Numbered from the stretch's first letter, positions 17,706 to 25,932 are shown. The stretch is 64,000 bases of DNA from an uncultured Chloroflexota bacterium (GCA_937870825.1 CALMZO010000436.1:84595-148594), one strand, 5' to 3'. Program-made: numbers and translations. The notes: a model not told the origin generated them from the sequence alone.

Positions 17706-18167
17706 ATGGCAAACAATGTTGTCCGTTGGGACCCCGTGCGCGAGACCTTGAGTCTGCGCGACGCGATGAATCGCTTGTTTGAAGATTCGTTTGTTACGCC
17801 GAGCTGGTTCTACAGCCCGGACACGAACAATCGCTTGAACATGCTCCCCGTCAATATGTGGGAGACGGCGGATGAAATTTTGGTCCAGGCGGTCTTGCCG
17901 GGACTCAAGACGCAAGATGTGGAATTGCAATTCCACGACGGACGGCTGATTATTGATGCGAAATTGACGCCGCCCCAAGTTGAAAACGCGACGTGGCACT
18001 ATCGCGAACTGGCGTACGGGCAATATCATCGCGAAATCGGCTTGCCCATTCCGGTGAATACGGACAAGATTCAGGCGACGCTCGAAAATGGGTTCTTGAC
18101 CTTGCGCTTGCCCAAAGCGGAAGAAGTCAAACCCAAGAAAATTCAAATTCAAGCCCTGAACAAATAA
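17706..18167 (+). CDS. Small heat shock protein, Hsp20 family
   Basis: A 153-residue holdase chaperone. An N-terminal arm with SLRDAMNRLFED precedes an alpha-crystallin domain (about residues 45-145) with VNMWETADEILVQAVLPGL, GQYHREIGLP and LENGFLTLRLPKAE, ending in the basic tail KPKKIQIQAL. An AGGAGGTG site precedes the ATG at 17706. The 11-bp-spaced heptamers upstream imply it is regulated together with the NEW3/ABC operon. Confidence 0.95.
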   Translation: MANNVVRWDPVRETLSLRDAMNRLFEDSFVTPSWFYSPDTNNRLNMLPVNMWETADEILVQAVLPGLKTQDVELQFHDGRLIIDAKLTPPQVENATWHYRELAYGQYHREIGLPIPVNTDKIQATLENGFLTLRLPKAEEVKPKKIQIQALNK

Positions 18168-18204
18168 ATAACTCCTTTTCCACTTTGGCACGCTGTCCAA
18201 AGAG

Positions 18205-18435
18205 TACGCATCGTTACGACGATGTGTGAGACGCAGACGAAATGTTCGTGCGCTGACGCCGTGTCAGAATCTGTCAAAAGGCACACTCACTTTTCAGTCA
18301 TGGTACCTGCGTCTCGTGTGCGAAGGTTTGCAGGAGGAGAGGAACGAGGACCACTCAGACGCTTGATTTGCTCATGGGGTCCTCAAAATGATACAGCCGA
18401 GGGATGGTAGTTCCCCTCGGCTGTGCTTTTTTTTT
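18205..18435 (+). ncRNA. Candidate structured RNA ending in a terminator
   Basis: No credible gene lies between hsp20 and the response regulator. The sequence folds well: hairpin ATCGT-TACG-ACGAT (18210-18223), a long-range 9-bp helix GAGACGCAG (18228-18236) with CTGCGTCTC (18307-18315) enclosing a CTGAC/GTCAG hairpin (18253-18267), a purine-rich strand, and a terminator. It could be an independent small RNA or the hsp20 3' UTR. It matches no RNA class I can name; RNase P, SRP, 6S and tmRNA motifs are absent. Confidence 0.4.
18393..18435 (+). terminator. Rho-independent terminator
   Basis: ACAGCCGAGGG pairs with CCCTCGGCTGT around a short loop and is followed by TGCT and a run of T. It ends the hsp20 / candidate RNA transcript. 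Confidence 0.92.
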
Positions 18436-18449
18436 CTTTCGATAGTTCA

Positions 18450-18509
18450 ATTCTCGTTTCCGAGAATTCGATTCTCGTTGCCGATAATTTGATTATCGTT
18501 TCCGATAAT
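18450..18509. repeat. Three palindromic 18-mers at 21-bp period
   Basis: Units of the form ATTCTCGTTTCCGAGAAT start at 18450, 18471 and 18492. Each is a near-perfect inverted repeat of ATTMTCG around a 4-base centre. The third overlaps the last codons of the response regulator gene. Iteron-like spacing of two helical turns suggests a protein-binding array, or serial hairpins at the mRNA end. Confidence 0.75.
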
Positions 18510-19203
18510 CAACAAATTTATAGCCCATCCCGCGTTCGGTCAAAATGTATTTAGGCTGTGCGGGGTCGGGTTCTATTTTTTGACGCAGGTATGTGATATA
18601 CAAACGCACGTACTCGTCCGCGCCTGCGTATTCGGGTCCCCACACTTTTGCCAAAATCATGTCATGCGTCAACAGCCAGCCGGGATTTTGTACGAGATGA
18701 TACAGCAGCCGCCATTCCGTGGGACGCAGTTTGACGGGGCTGCCGCGCACAAGCGCTTGCCGATTCCGAAAGTCAATCGAGAGGTCATCGTCAATACGTA
18801 AAATTTCCTGGCGTTCCGCTTCGGGCGCTACGCGGCGGAGTACCGCCTTTAAACGGCTCACAAGTTCGCGCGGGCTGAACGGTTTGCCCAAATAATCATC
18901 CGCGCCGAGTTCGAGCCCGCGCACGCGGTCTTCTTCGTCGGCGCGTACGGTGAGCATGATGACAGGCACATCGGAAAATTCGCGCAGTCGTTGCAGGGTT
19001 TCGAACCCGTCGAGCTGCGGCATCTGTACATCGAGAATGACCGCGTGCGGCAATTGGTCGCGCACCTGGCGCAGTGCTTCGATGCCGTCCTGCGCTTGAA
19101 TCACGCGCGCGCCTTCGGCTTCCAAATTCATACGCACAAATTGAATCATGCGCGATTCATCGTCAACGACGAGAACCAAACGGTCTTTGAGAGGATTGGA
19201 CAT
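18493..19203 (-). CDS. OmpR/PhoB-family response regulator
   Basis: A 236-residue two-domain regulator. The receiver (about 8-122) has the acidic pair DD, the phosphoacceptor Asp58 (VILDVQMP), the Thr/Ser switch (VIMLTVRADE) and Lys107 (LGKPFS). The C-terminal winged helix (about 135-232) contains KLRPTEWRLLYHLVQNPG and RGMGYKF. All phosphorylation residues are intact. The cognate sensor kinase lies just upstream. It is the obvious candidate to bind the two heptamer arrays at 14122 and 17570, an inference from family and proximity. Confidence 0.95.
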   Translation of the reverse strand: MSNPLKDRLVLVVDDESRMIQFVRMNLEAEGARVIQAQDGIEALRQVRDQLPHAVILDVQMPQLDGFETLQRLREFSDVPVIMLTVRADEEDRVRGLELGADDYLGKPFSPRELVSRLKAVLRRVAPEAERQEILRIDDDLSIDFRNRQALVRGSPVKLRPTEWRLLYHLVQNPGWLLTHDMILAKVWGPEYAGADEYVRLYITYLRQKIEPDPAQPKYILTERGMGYKFVDYRKR

Positions 19204-19217
19204 AAAGGATGACCAGG

Positions 19218-19323
19218 GACGAACGACAAAAGACGGGCGCGGGAATCATTCGTGGGTTCGCTCTGCGAACCAAAACTGCGGCTTGCACGATTCCTTGCGC
19301 TTTTGTCAATCGTCTTTTGTCGT
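19218..19323. repeat. Widely spaced inverted repeat between regulator and kinase genes
   Basis: ACGACAAAAGACG near 19218 and its complement CGTCTTTTGTCGT near 19311 flank an inner hairpin (GGTTCGCTCTGCGAACC). The right arm lies in the last codons of the kinase gene. The structure could limit read-through from kinase to regulator. Confidence 0.6.
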
Positions 19324-20901
19324 TTCGCGCGGCAGCGTAAAATAAAACGCCGCGCCGCGTTCGGGCAAATTCTCCATCCAAATTTTACCACCGTGCTGTT
19401 CGACAATGGCGCGCGCCAAATACAGCCCCAAGCCCGCGCCTTCGGAACGTTGGTGCTGACGCGCTCTGCCGCGTTGAAAGCGTTCAAACAGACGCGGCTG
19501 TTCTTCAAGCGGCACGCCCGCGCCCTCATCGCGCACCACCACGCCCACGCGTTCGTTTTCAATCCACCCGCCGACGGTGATGCGCGTCTTGCGCGGCGAA
19601 TACTTGACGGCGTTGCTCAACAGGTTTGTCAATATCTGACGAATGCGCTGCGCGTCTGCCGCGACGGCCGGATATTCGTCCGGAAAATCGGTCTGCCATT
19701 CGTATTCGGGGTTCAGTGCGCGAAAGCGTTCGACGAGCGTCCGCGCGAGTTCGTCCACGCGCACGCGATTTTTTTGCAGAGGCAGTTCGCCGCGCTGCAG
19801 CTGCGCGGCGTCCAGCAGCGAATTGACCAAATCGGTGAGATGCTCCGCTTCGTCCAGAATCACACCCAAACTTGCATCACGCGAATGTTCGTTCCAATTC
19901 ACATCGGGACGGCGCAGCGTTTCGGCATAGCCGCGAATCAGCGCGAGCGGCGTTTTCAAATCGTGCGAGATGCCCGCGAGGAACGCGGTCTGCAAATCAC
20001 TCGCCTCACGCAGCGCGGAGACATCCACCACGTTGCCGATGAGGCTAAAGAGCTGCCCCGCGTCGTCGAATTGCGGTGTGAGGACGACATGCACGAACGC
20101 GCCGCGTGTGCCGTCGCGGCGTTTCACGAATCCGTCGGTCGTGAACGAGGGCGCGTTGTTTTGCGAAAACGCGGGGAGTGAAAGCAATTGCCCGCGCGCG
20201 TCCGTCAAACGCAGCACGTCGGCGACCGGCTTGCCGTAGGCATGTTCGCGCGTCCAACCCGTCCACTGCTCGAACGCGCGATTGACGCGCCAGAGTTTGC
20301 TTTCGCGATTCGCAATGAAAAATCCGTTCGCGCTGGCTTCTATCACCGCGTCGAGTTCTTGCGCGCGCCGCGCCGCTTCTTCGTACACGCGCGCGTGTTC
20401 AATCGCCAGCGTCACGTGCGCGGCAAATTGTTCGAGCGCGTTTTCGTCCAGCACGGTGAACGCGGCAGCACGCGGCGGACGAAAAACGTAAATGATTCCG
20501 ATGAGTCGCTCGGACGCGATTAGAGGCAGTGCCATCACGTAGCGGAAACGCCGCGCATGGTCATCATACAAAACAGGATGCCGCATGACGCCTTCAAACT
20601 TTAATTCGAGTTCGGGAAAGCGCCAGCGCGGCGTGCGGTCATGTTCGATGGTGAGGGGAATTTCGGTGAGGAGCGGGCGAAAGAGCGAGAGCAGCGTCGG
20701 CTCGATGCCATAGCGCGCGACAAAGCGGAACGATTCCACTTCGGAGGCGCGCAAGGCAATCAGCCCCGCGTTCCCGTTCACAAATTCGACCGCGTAGCGC
20801 AGGGCGCGGTCCAAAACGCTGTCGAGGTCAAGGCGCGCCGAAATCGCTTGTGTGATTTCCAAAAGGTAGCGCCAGGGTTGGCTTGAATCGTACACGCGCA
20901 T
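19306..20901 (-). CDS. GAF-PAS sensor histidine kinase
   Basis: A 531-residue soluble kinase with no clear membrane helix. A GAF domain (about 15-170) is followed by PAS (about 185-300), HisKA with phospho-His near residue 313 (SHDLKTPL) and HATPase (about 410-525) with N box (NLLSNAVKYS), G1 (DEGAGVP) and G2 (GAGLGLYLAR). All catalytic boxes are intact. It probably phosphorylates the regulator encoded 100 bases downstream. The signal is unknown; GAF and PAS suggest a cytoplasmic ligand or redox cue. An extended -10 (TGCTATAAT) lies about 30 bases before the ATG. Confidence 0.95.
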   Translation of the reverse strand: MRVYDSSQPWRYLLEITQAISARLDLDSVLDRALRYAVEFVNGNAGLIALRASEVESFRFVARYGIEPTLLSLFRPLLTEIPLTIEHDRTPRWRFPELELKFEGVMRHPVLYDDHARRFRYVMALPLIASERLIGIIYVFRPPRAAAFTVLDENALEQFAAHVTLAIEHARVYEEAARRAQELDAVIEASANGFFIANRESKLWRVNRAFEQWTGWTREHAYGKPVADVLRLTDARGQLLSLPAFSQNNAPSFTTDGFVKRRDGTRGAFVHVVLTPQFDDAGQLFSLIGNVVDVSALREASDLQTAFLAGISHDLKTPLALIRGYAETLRRPDVNWNEHSRDASLGVILDEAEHLTDLVNSLLDAAQLQRGELPLQKNRVRVDELARTLVERFRALNPEYEWQTDFPDEYPAVAADAQRIRQILTNLLSNAVKYSPRKTRITVGGWIENERVGVVVRDEGAGVPLEEQPRLFERFQRGRARQHQRSEGAGLGLYLARAIVEQHGGKIWMENLPERGAAFYFTLPRETTKDD

Positions 20902-20930
20902 AGACGAATGGGCTTGAGCGGAGCCAAAAA

Positions 20931-20936
20931 ATTATA
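20931..20936 (-). promoter_or_regulatory. -10 box for the histidine kinase
   Basis: TATAAT preceded by TGC on the minus strand forms an extended -10, with the kinase ATG about 30 bases downstream. The -35 is poor. Confidence 0.5.
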
Positions 20937-20976
20937 GCATAGTGCCGGTCGTGTTTTGAGATTTTGGAGGCAATAA

Positions 20977-21303
20977 TTTCGCAAAATTTTGTTCGCGCTC
21001 GCGCACAACAATGCGGTATGCGAGCATTATCACGCGTCGGTGTCGAGCCAAACCTTTTGCAATCGCTCGTTCGCGCACTCGGCAACATCAAACGGACTCG
21101 TCGTGAATGCGCCGTATGTGAATTGGCTGTTTCATCATTCGCCGACGATTTTTAATCGCATCAAAGACGCGCATTGCTCCGATGTGACATGGAAAGTGTA
21201 TTACGACGAATTGAATTTGATTTCGATTACGTGGCTCTTGCAGCCCGCGCTGCGTCCGTACCGCCGCACGCGTTTTGTTCACATGTGCGCCGCGCAAATT
21301 TGA
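20977..21303 (+). pseudogene. Fragment of a phosphoesterase-family (phospholipase C-like) gene
   Basis: About 109 codons remain between two in-frame stops. ALAHNNAVCEHYHASV, NRSFAHSATSNG, PTIFNRIKDA and TWKVYYDE match the central part of the phosphoesterase family that includes bacterial non-haem phospholipase C and acid phosphatases (PF04185). The usual 400-500 residues and the N-terminal metal motifs are missing. It marks the edge of the remnant-rich region; sequence from 21304 to 21465 shows nothing recognisable. Confidence 0.7.
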
Positions 21304-21465
21304 ACGAATGCCGCATCCCGAAGATGACCGTTAAATGATTTTCAAAAAGGACTGCTCGCACTCGTCACGGGCATCACCGCGACGAATCGTATGAAAGTAA
21401 AAGAACTTTACATTGAACAGGAATTTGCAATGAGAACGAAAATGACGCTGCAAGCATCGGGATTA

Positions 21466-22485
21466 TTACTCTCTGCGCACCGCCTCATTTGGTCGCTCCA
21501 CCGGAGCGCTTTTTGCCAAGTAGAGCTGTAGAAAAGTTCGAAGTGCTTTCAGGAGAGGATGCCGGGGTGACACATTCCCAAGGTCATCGTTGATGCAAAA
21601 GAACTTGGGTTGCTTGCGCCAGATGTAGGCAAATACCCACAATACCCACAGGGGATTGTGTTCAAGCATGAGGAAGCAGGACTGGGCTGAAAGCCCGGAC
21701 ACAACCTCAAATTGATGTCGCCCCTGCTCCGCGGGGGCTTGGCGCAGTGTATAAGCATACAAGACGCTCAACACAAGATCATCTGCCGCACGGAAGCGAT
21801 GCGCTGCCGTCCGGCGGAATTCGTCTTGCAGCAGGGTTTCCAGGTGAGCCAACCGATCGCGGTCATAGGGCTGTGGTGCGTGCGCGGGAAGCAAGCGCCG
21901 GGAATGCGAGGGTCCCCATAGACGCGTGAGAATCGTTTGGGTATGGGCACAGGCGCGGTCGCGCGTCGAGCCATGCTGATAATCACCGGGCAGCCAAGTA
22001 TCTTGCAGGTAAACCTTTTGACCTCCGCCCGTAAGAAAGAAATCTGCTTCTCGGACCGGTCGCCCTAAAAAGACATCGTCATTGAAATAGATGAAACGGC
22101 GGGCAAGGTCGGGGATACGGTGCAGGCACATCTCGATGGCATTGGAATTGAACGTGGGTAATGCTTCCGGCTCTGGAAAAACTTGCGCGTGAGTGACGAG
22201 GTGGATTCGTTGGTCGGACCGATCCAACCAGGCAGGGACTTGGCCATTGGTGAGGATGTGGATGCGTCGTAGCCATGGCGCAAAAGCGAGCAGCGAGCGC
22301 AGGGAAAAGAGCAACTCGCCGTTATTCCGGAAACGGTACAAGCTCGCCGCGTCCGGGTCTACTTGCCCTCGATTGGCAAGAGCATACCGACGCAGAGCAT
22401 CCTGGAAAGAAGGGTCGCTGTCGTCCACCCAGGTGTAGACAACATCTACAGCTTGGAGCTGCGCGTCAATGTTTTGAACGGGCAT
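21466..22485 (-). CDS. Stealth-family sugar-phosphotransferase
   Basis: A 339-residue protein with the four conserved regions of Stealth proteins, which transfer hexose-1-phosphate in capsule-type phosphoglycans and include the eukaryotic GlcNAc-1-phosphotransferase. VDVVYTWVDDSDP at 13-25 is region 1; RFRNNGELLFSLRSL with RIHILTNGQVP is region 2; FNSNAIE and FIYFNDDVFLG follow; FCINDDLG is near the C-terminus. Base use is less CGCG-rich than in the backbone, suggesting transfer. It is paired with a PIG-L deacetylase on the same strand, fitting a glycan-modification role. Confidence 0.9.
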   Translation of the reverse strand: MPVQNIDAQLQAVDVVYTWVDDSDPSFQDALRRYALANRGQVDPDAASLYRFRNNGELLFSLRSLLAFAPWLRRIHILTNGQVPAWLDRSDQRIHLVTHAQVFPEPEALPTFNSNAIEMCLHRIPDLARRFIYFNDDVFLGRPVREADFFLTGGGQKVYLQDTWLPGDYQHGSTRDRACAHTQTILTRLWGPSHSRRLLPAHAPQPYDRDRLAHLETLLQDEFRRTAAHRFRAADDLVLSVLYAYTLRQAPAEQGRHQFEVVSGLSAQSCFLMLEHNPLWVLWVFAYIWRKQPKFFCINDDLGNVSPRHPLLKALRTFLQLYLAKSAPVERPNEAVRRE

Positions 22486-22598
22486 TGGACATCACTACGT
22501 ACCATATCAGCTTCGTTTTTGTCACACCATGCTCTCGGTCGTTGGGCTTTTGTTCAGCGTGGAAACAAACAAGAGCTCCATCTGTTTTTCTCTCTCAC

Positions 22599-23453
22599 CT
22601 ATCGTGACCAGCTCCAGAGCCGTTCCGCATGGGCGTGGTAGCCCAACGCCCGCCGCCAAATGCGGAGGCGCAGTCCGGAGGGTGCCAGCCCGCGGCGCAC
22701 ACGTTCTGTCGAGTTGACGGCGCAAGCGGTTTCGGCGGTAAAGCCTTTGACACGGTGTACCAGTTCCGTTTCATTTCCGAATATTCGCTCAATCTGGGTG
22801 CGGTAGCCAAGCACTGCCTCTACTTTGGCTTGCGCATTGATAGGCGTGATCTTGGAGGTCCAATTGCGGTCTCCAAAGCGGCATTGGGCAGCGGCGACTC
22901 CATCCGGTTCAAGCTCAAGATAGGGGTAATCCTCGTAGAACCAGACCTGCCAGCCCGCTTCGCCCATCAGCTGCCCCAGTCGGCGGGTGATTTCATGATC
23001 AACATGACCGCCGATACCCAGAGGGGCATAGAGGAGGGTACTTTGCACTCCCACTGGAAGCTGCTTGACGCGCGCCTCCCAGATGGGCAGCAAAGAAGAG
23101 GCATCGCGGGGATGTGGTTCGCGAAAGAGATCGGTCCTGGTTTTATAATAGAAAGCTTCGCCGGCGGCGCGATAAATCGCGTCGGGGGTGTTGCTCTCCC
23201 AACTCTGCACGCCCCAGTCTGACAAGATGCCGGCATTTTCCGCGCGACGCCGCGCCAATCCATCTCCGGTTTTGCTCCAGGCTGACTCGTACTCTTGCGC
23301 CAGAGTGGATAGGGCACCTTGTTCTGGCGAACCGGCGCATAAGGTTAGCACACTCACACGCTCGGCCGCCTGACGTTGAGCATAGATGAGTCCACCGCAC
23401 GAGAGGATGGCATCGTCGAGGTGGGGGGATAAGTAGAGGTGCTCCACTGCCAT
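22599..23453 (-). CDS. PIG-L/LmbE-family deacetylase
   Basis: A 284-residue enzyme of the PIG-L family, which removes N-acetyl groups from GlcNAc-containing substrates using zinc. The metal and catalytic motifs SPHLDDAILSCGG (near residue 8) and GGHVDHE (near 147) are intact. The start at 23453 puts PHLDD at the usual distance from the N-terminus; a longer reading from a TTG at 23525 is less likely. It neighbours the Stealth gene and probably acts on the same polysaccharide or glycolipid, by inference. Confidence 0.88.
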   Translation of the reverse strand: MAVEHLYLSPHLDDAILSCGGLIYAQRQAAERVSVLTLCAGSPEQGALSTLAQEYESAWSKTGDGLARRRAENAGILSDWGVQSWESNTPDAIYRAAGEAFYYKTRTDLFREPHPRDASSLLPIWEARVKQLPVGVQSTLLYAPLGIGGHVDHEITRRLGQLMGEAGWQVWFYEDYPYLELEPDGVAAAQCRFGDRNWTSKITPINAQAKVEAVLGYRTQIERIFGNETELVHRVKGFTAETACAVNSTERVRRGLAPSGLRLRIWRRALGYHAHAERLWSWSR

Positions 23454-23551
23454 CCTACTACCGGCGTGTGAGTCTGAAATACGCGAACGGGACAGCCAAC
23501 TCCGCATGGTCTCATTCACAGTCAAATCGGTTGAAAATGTCCGAGGTGGTG

Positions 23552-23838
23552 CTATGGTTTGGGCGCGATGAGGATTGCCTCTCGGATGGAAAACATCAGC
23601 CGGTCGTCCTCAATGCGCGGATGAAAAAATTCTTTAGCGGCGGCCGGTGTGGTATCGAGCAAGCGGAGGAGTTCTTTTTTCGTTTCGTCCGTGCAGCCCA
23701 TCCGATTTGCCCACGCTTCAAACTCGACGTGGTTGGGCGATGCCTCGACGAGTCCCACGTCCGTTAAATATTTTTGCGAACGTTCCATCGGATAGCCCCA
23801 ATGATTTGAGGGGTCACGCAATTTTTCAAAGTGATAAG
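23552..23838 (-). pseudogene. C-terminal remnant of a SAM methyltransferase gene
   Basis: About 95 codons match the last third of the intact methyltransferase encoded just upstream (compare RDPSNHWGYP with RDPSHHWEYP, and FEAWANRMG with FEPWADRMG). The methyl-donor binding part is missing and an in-frame stop precedes the homology. An N-terminal remnant of a close relative, in the same orientation, lies 6.1 kb away at 29909-30115. Confidence 0.75.
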
Positions 23839-23929
23839 GTCAAAATGCAATGGTTCGTGCTGCAATCGCAACCAATCGACTTGATGCTACCGCTAACGTA
23901 GAGGCAGGAAGGCAAGTAAGCAATGGAGA

Positions 23930-24709
23930 TTACTTGCCTTGCTTTTTTCTGCCGACGAGGACGACCTCGTGCAGCGTGAAAAACAGTCGCTCTCCGTCGC
24001 GGCGAGGCTTTAGCCATGCTTGGACCGCTTGTGGTGCGTTCGCCAACCATTGCCGGAGTTGGGCTTTCAACTCGGTGCTCGCGCCCATGCGGTCTGCCCA
24101 CGGCTCGAATTCCATTTCCTTTTCTAATTCTTGGGTGTGTTCAATCGTGACTCCTGCCTCCGTGAACATCGCCTCCAGGCGTGCCACCGGATATTCCCAA
24201 TGATGGGAGGGATCGCGCATCTGCTCCCAATGGTTAATGTGACCGGCGGTAACCTTTTCGGGCGGAACGACGTTGTCGGTAAATCCGACCCAACCCTCTG
24301 ATTTGCAGACGCGTACCATTTCTGCGATTGCTTGACGCGCATCGGAGTAATGATGCAGTGCGATCCGATTTGTGATGAGGTCGAACGTATTGTCATCGAA
24401 CGGCAGTGCGTGAGCATCGGCGGACTTGAATTCGATATTTGTAATCCCGCGTTCATTCGCCAGTCGGCTCGCGGTTTGAAGCATTTCGGGCGTGAGGTCA
24501 ACGGCGGTTACCTGCGCCACATGCGGAGCAAACGTTAAGGCGGTGTGTCCTGCGCCCGTCGAGACATCAAGCGCGAGCCAGTGCGCTTGGGGCTTGGTCA
24601 ATTCTAAAAGCCGCGCCAAGCTTTCGCCGCGCGCATGAACTGTGCTCGTTGCGTATTTGTCGGCATGTCCGCCAAATTGTTGTTGAATGAGGTTTTTTGG
24701 ATGACCCAT
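23930..24709 (-). CDS. Class I SAM-dependent methyltransferase (UbiE/MenG-like)
   Basis: A 259-residue methyltransferase. Motif I is LDVSTGAGHTALTFAP near residue 48, motif II-type acidic VTAVDLTPEML follows, and ALPFDDNTFDLIT and LHHYSD are typical of UbiE/Methyltransf_11 proteins. An AAGGTGG site lies before the ATG at 24709. Two partial relatives flank it (23552-23838 and 29909-30115). Substrate is unknown; the metal-resistance genes nearby do not define it. Confidence 0.88.
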   Translation of the reverse strand: MGHPKNLIQQQFGGHADKYATSTVHARGESLARLLELTKPQAHWLALDVSTGAGHTALTFAPHVAQVTAVDLTPEMLQTASRLANERGITNIEFKSADAHALPFDDNTFDLITNRIALHHYSDARQAIAEMVRVCKSEGWVGFTDNVVPPEKVTAGHINHWEQMRDPSHHWEYPVARLEAMFTEAGVTIEHTQELEKEMEFEPWADRMGASTELKAQLRQWLANAPQAVQAWLKPRRDGERLFFTLHEVVLVGRKKQGK

Positions 24710-24844
24710 CGTCCACCTTAACTTTTGCTATGGGTGGTTAGTCGCTCTTGCGAGAGCGAGAGAGCATAGAGCCAAGCGCCCGAATGATATCACAAGTGGC
24801 TGGAGAGACGTTTGTTGATTCTGTAAAGTAAGCCAGTTGCCAAA

Positions 24845-24918
24845 TTAAATAGGAGCCCTGTGTGGTACGTCTCGTTGTCGGGGACAAGGTCGCGGGTCCA
24901 AATGCCGTCTCCCGCTCA
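24845..24918 (+). pseudogene. Decayed tRNA-Gly-like sequence (3' part)
   Basis: The 3' portion reads as a T-arm and acceptor strand: GCGGG-TCCAAAT-GCCGT at 24892-24908 (one mismatch, one wobble) then CTCCCGC at 24909-24915, followed by a typical tRNA-type terminator. This matches the conserved 3' end of bacterial tRNA-Gly. The 5' acceptor strand and D-arm cannot be aligned and CCA is absent, so it should not be functional. Such 3' fragments commonly mark the end of an integrated element. Confidence 0.5.
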
Positions 24919-24927
24919 AATTTGCAG

Positions 24928-24956
24928 AAACCAACCTATTGTGGTTGGTTTTTCTT
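24928..24956 (+). terminator. Rho-independent terminator after the tRNA-like remnant
   Basis: AAACCAACC pairs with GGTTGGTTT around a 6-base loop and is followed by TTCTTTTT. No gene precedes it on the plus strand except the tRNA-like remnant. Confidence 0.85.
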
Positions 24957-25129
24957 TTTCCAACCTTAAGAATTTGACGCGAGAGTGTTTCCGATGAAGG
25001 GAGACGCTTTTGATTTTAATGAGGGAAAGTCGAGTTGCAAAACGGCAAAGACGACATCAAACTCCTTTGCACCCGAGTCCCGCTCGTTCTTCAAGTGCAG
25101 GATTTTTGTTATGACGCCATGGCAAAATG

Positions 25130-25335
25130 CCTGACGCCCAAGTCAACACCTTCGTGTTGCGCCGGAGCTTAAGCGGTTCTGCAAGATCCATCCCTTTTTG
25201 CGGGGGAAAGCCGAGCGACTCGAGTTTTTTTAATCAGCGCTTCGGGCTTTGTCAGGGATGGGTCATAGGTCAGCGCAACTTTGGCAGATTTTGGCTCGAG
25301 AAAAAGTATCCCTTGTCTCTTGATGCTTACCGTCA
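25130..25335 (-). pseudogene. Truncated, frameshifted heavy-metal-associated (HMA) domain
   Basis: Minus-strand codons give LEPKSAKVALTYDPSLTKPEALIKK, cited here in parts: EPKSAKVALTYDP then TKPEALIKK. This is the second half of an HMA metal-binding domain. After a run of seven A the frame is lost; dropping one A restores LESLGFPP, the usual domain end. The CxxC half is missing because the neighbouring methyltransferase gene ends at 25333. It probably belonged to a metal chaperone or ATPase of the same cassette. The rest of 24957-25129 shows nothing I recognise. Confidence 0.55.
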
Positions 25336-25932
25336 ATACTGACGAATCAAACGCGGTACGAAATCTCCCGTCCGATTCAGATACTCCATATACTCTTTCC
25401 CAAACGCTTCTACCATCATCTTTTCTTCCAGCGGCACGCGCAGCATAAAGAACAGTGCGAAAGCAACAGGCATCAGACCGACAAACCAGTTTGCCGTCAT
25501 CAATGCCAGACCCGCCGACCACAATGATATCGCCGAGTAGATTGGATGCCGGATCCACTGATACGGACCTGTCGTAATCAGCTGGTGTTGTTCTCGAATC
25601 TCCAGGTTGCTGCTAAAACTTGAACTCAATGTCCGGTGTGCCCAGGTCAACAAAGCCAGTCCCGCAACGACCAGCGCGAAACCGCTCCAGCGCATCCATT
25701 CTGGCAAAGCAACCGCAGACCAGCTCATCCAATTTGGGACAATCAGCCAAAGCAGCAACCCGATGGCGAGAGAGCCCAATACGACGAGCAGAATTCTCAT
25801 CCTGTTGCTGTCTCTCGACGATGACAGGTTGAGTTCCAGTGTGCCTGACTTGCGTCGGTAATATGCTCGGATCGCGAGGAACGCGACAAGCGAAAACAAG
25901 AGCGCAATCCGGAATGGCAACTCACTCGGCAT
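25333..25932 (-). CDS. Isoprenylcysteine carboxyl methyltransferase-like membrane protein
   Basis: A 199-residue integral membrane protein of the ICMT/PEMT type. About five hydrophobic helices precede the C-terminal signature LITTGPYQWIRHPIYSA and EEKMMVEAFGKEYMEYLNR, the SAM-binding region of this superfamily. The ATG at 25932 overlaps the 3' end of lspA by 11 bases, so it is in the same operon. Genes of this type are frequent neighbours of metal-efflux cassettes; its substrate is unknown. Confidence 0.85.
   Translation of the reverse strand: MPSELPFRIALLFSLVAFLAIRAYYRRKSGTLELNLSSSRDSNRMRILLVVLGSLAIGLLLWLIVPNWMSWSAVALPEWMRWSGFALVVAGLALLTWAHRTLSSSFSSNLEIREQHQLITTGPYQWIRHPIYSAISLWSAGLALMTANWFVGLMPVAFALFFMLRVPLEEKMMVEAFGKEYMEYLNRTGDFVPRLIRQY

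Noticed and set aside
18205..18435. Structured gap considered as RNase P RNA, SRP RNA, 6S RNA or a riboswitch for a downstream gene
   Set aside because: Core motifs of those RNAs are not visible, and the following gene is on the opposite strand, so it cannot be its riboswitch.
23911..23941. Hairpin AGGCAAGTAA/TTACTTGCCT considered as a terminator for the intact methyltransferase
   Set aside because: It overlaps the stop codon and on the gene's strand it is not followed by a T-run; the T-run is on the other side.
24845..24956. tRNA-like 3' end considered as tmRNA or a working tRNA
   Set aside because: There is no tmRNA tag or CCA, the 5' acceptor strand and D-arm cannot be found, and the T-stem has a mismatch.
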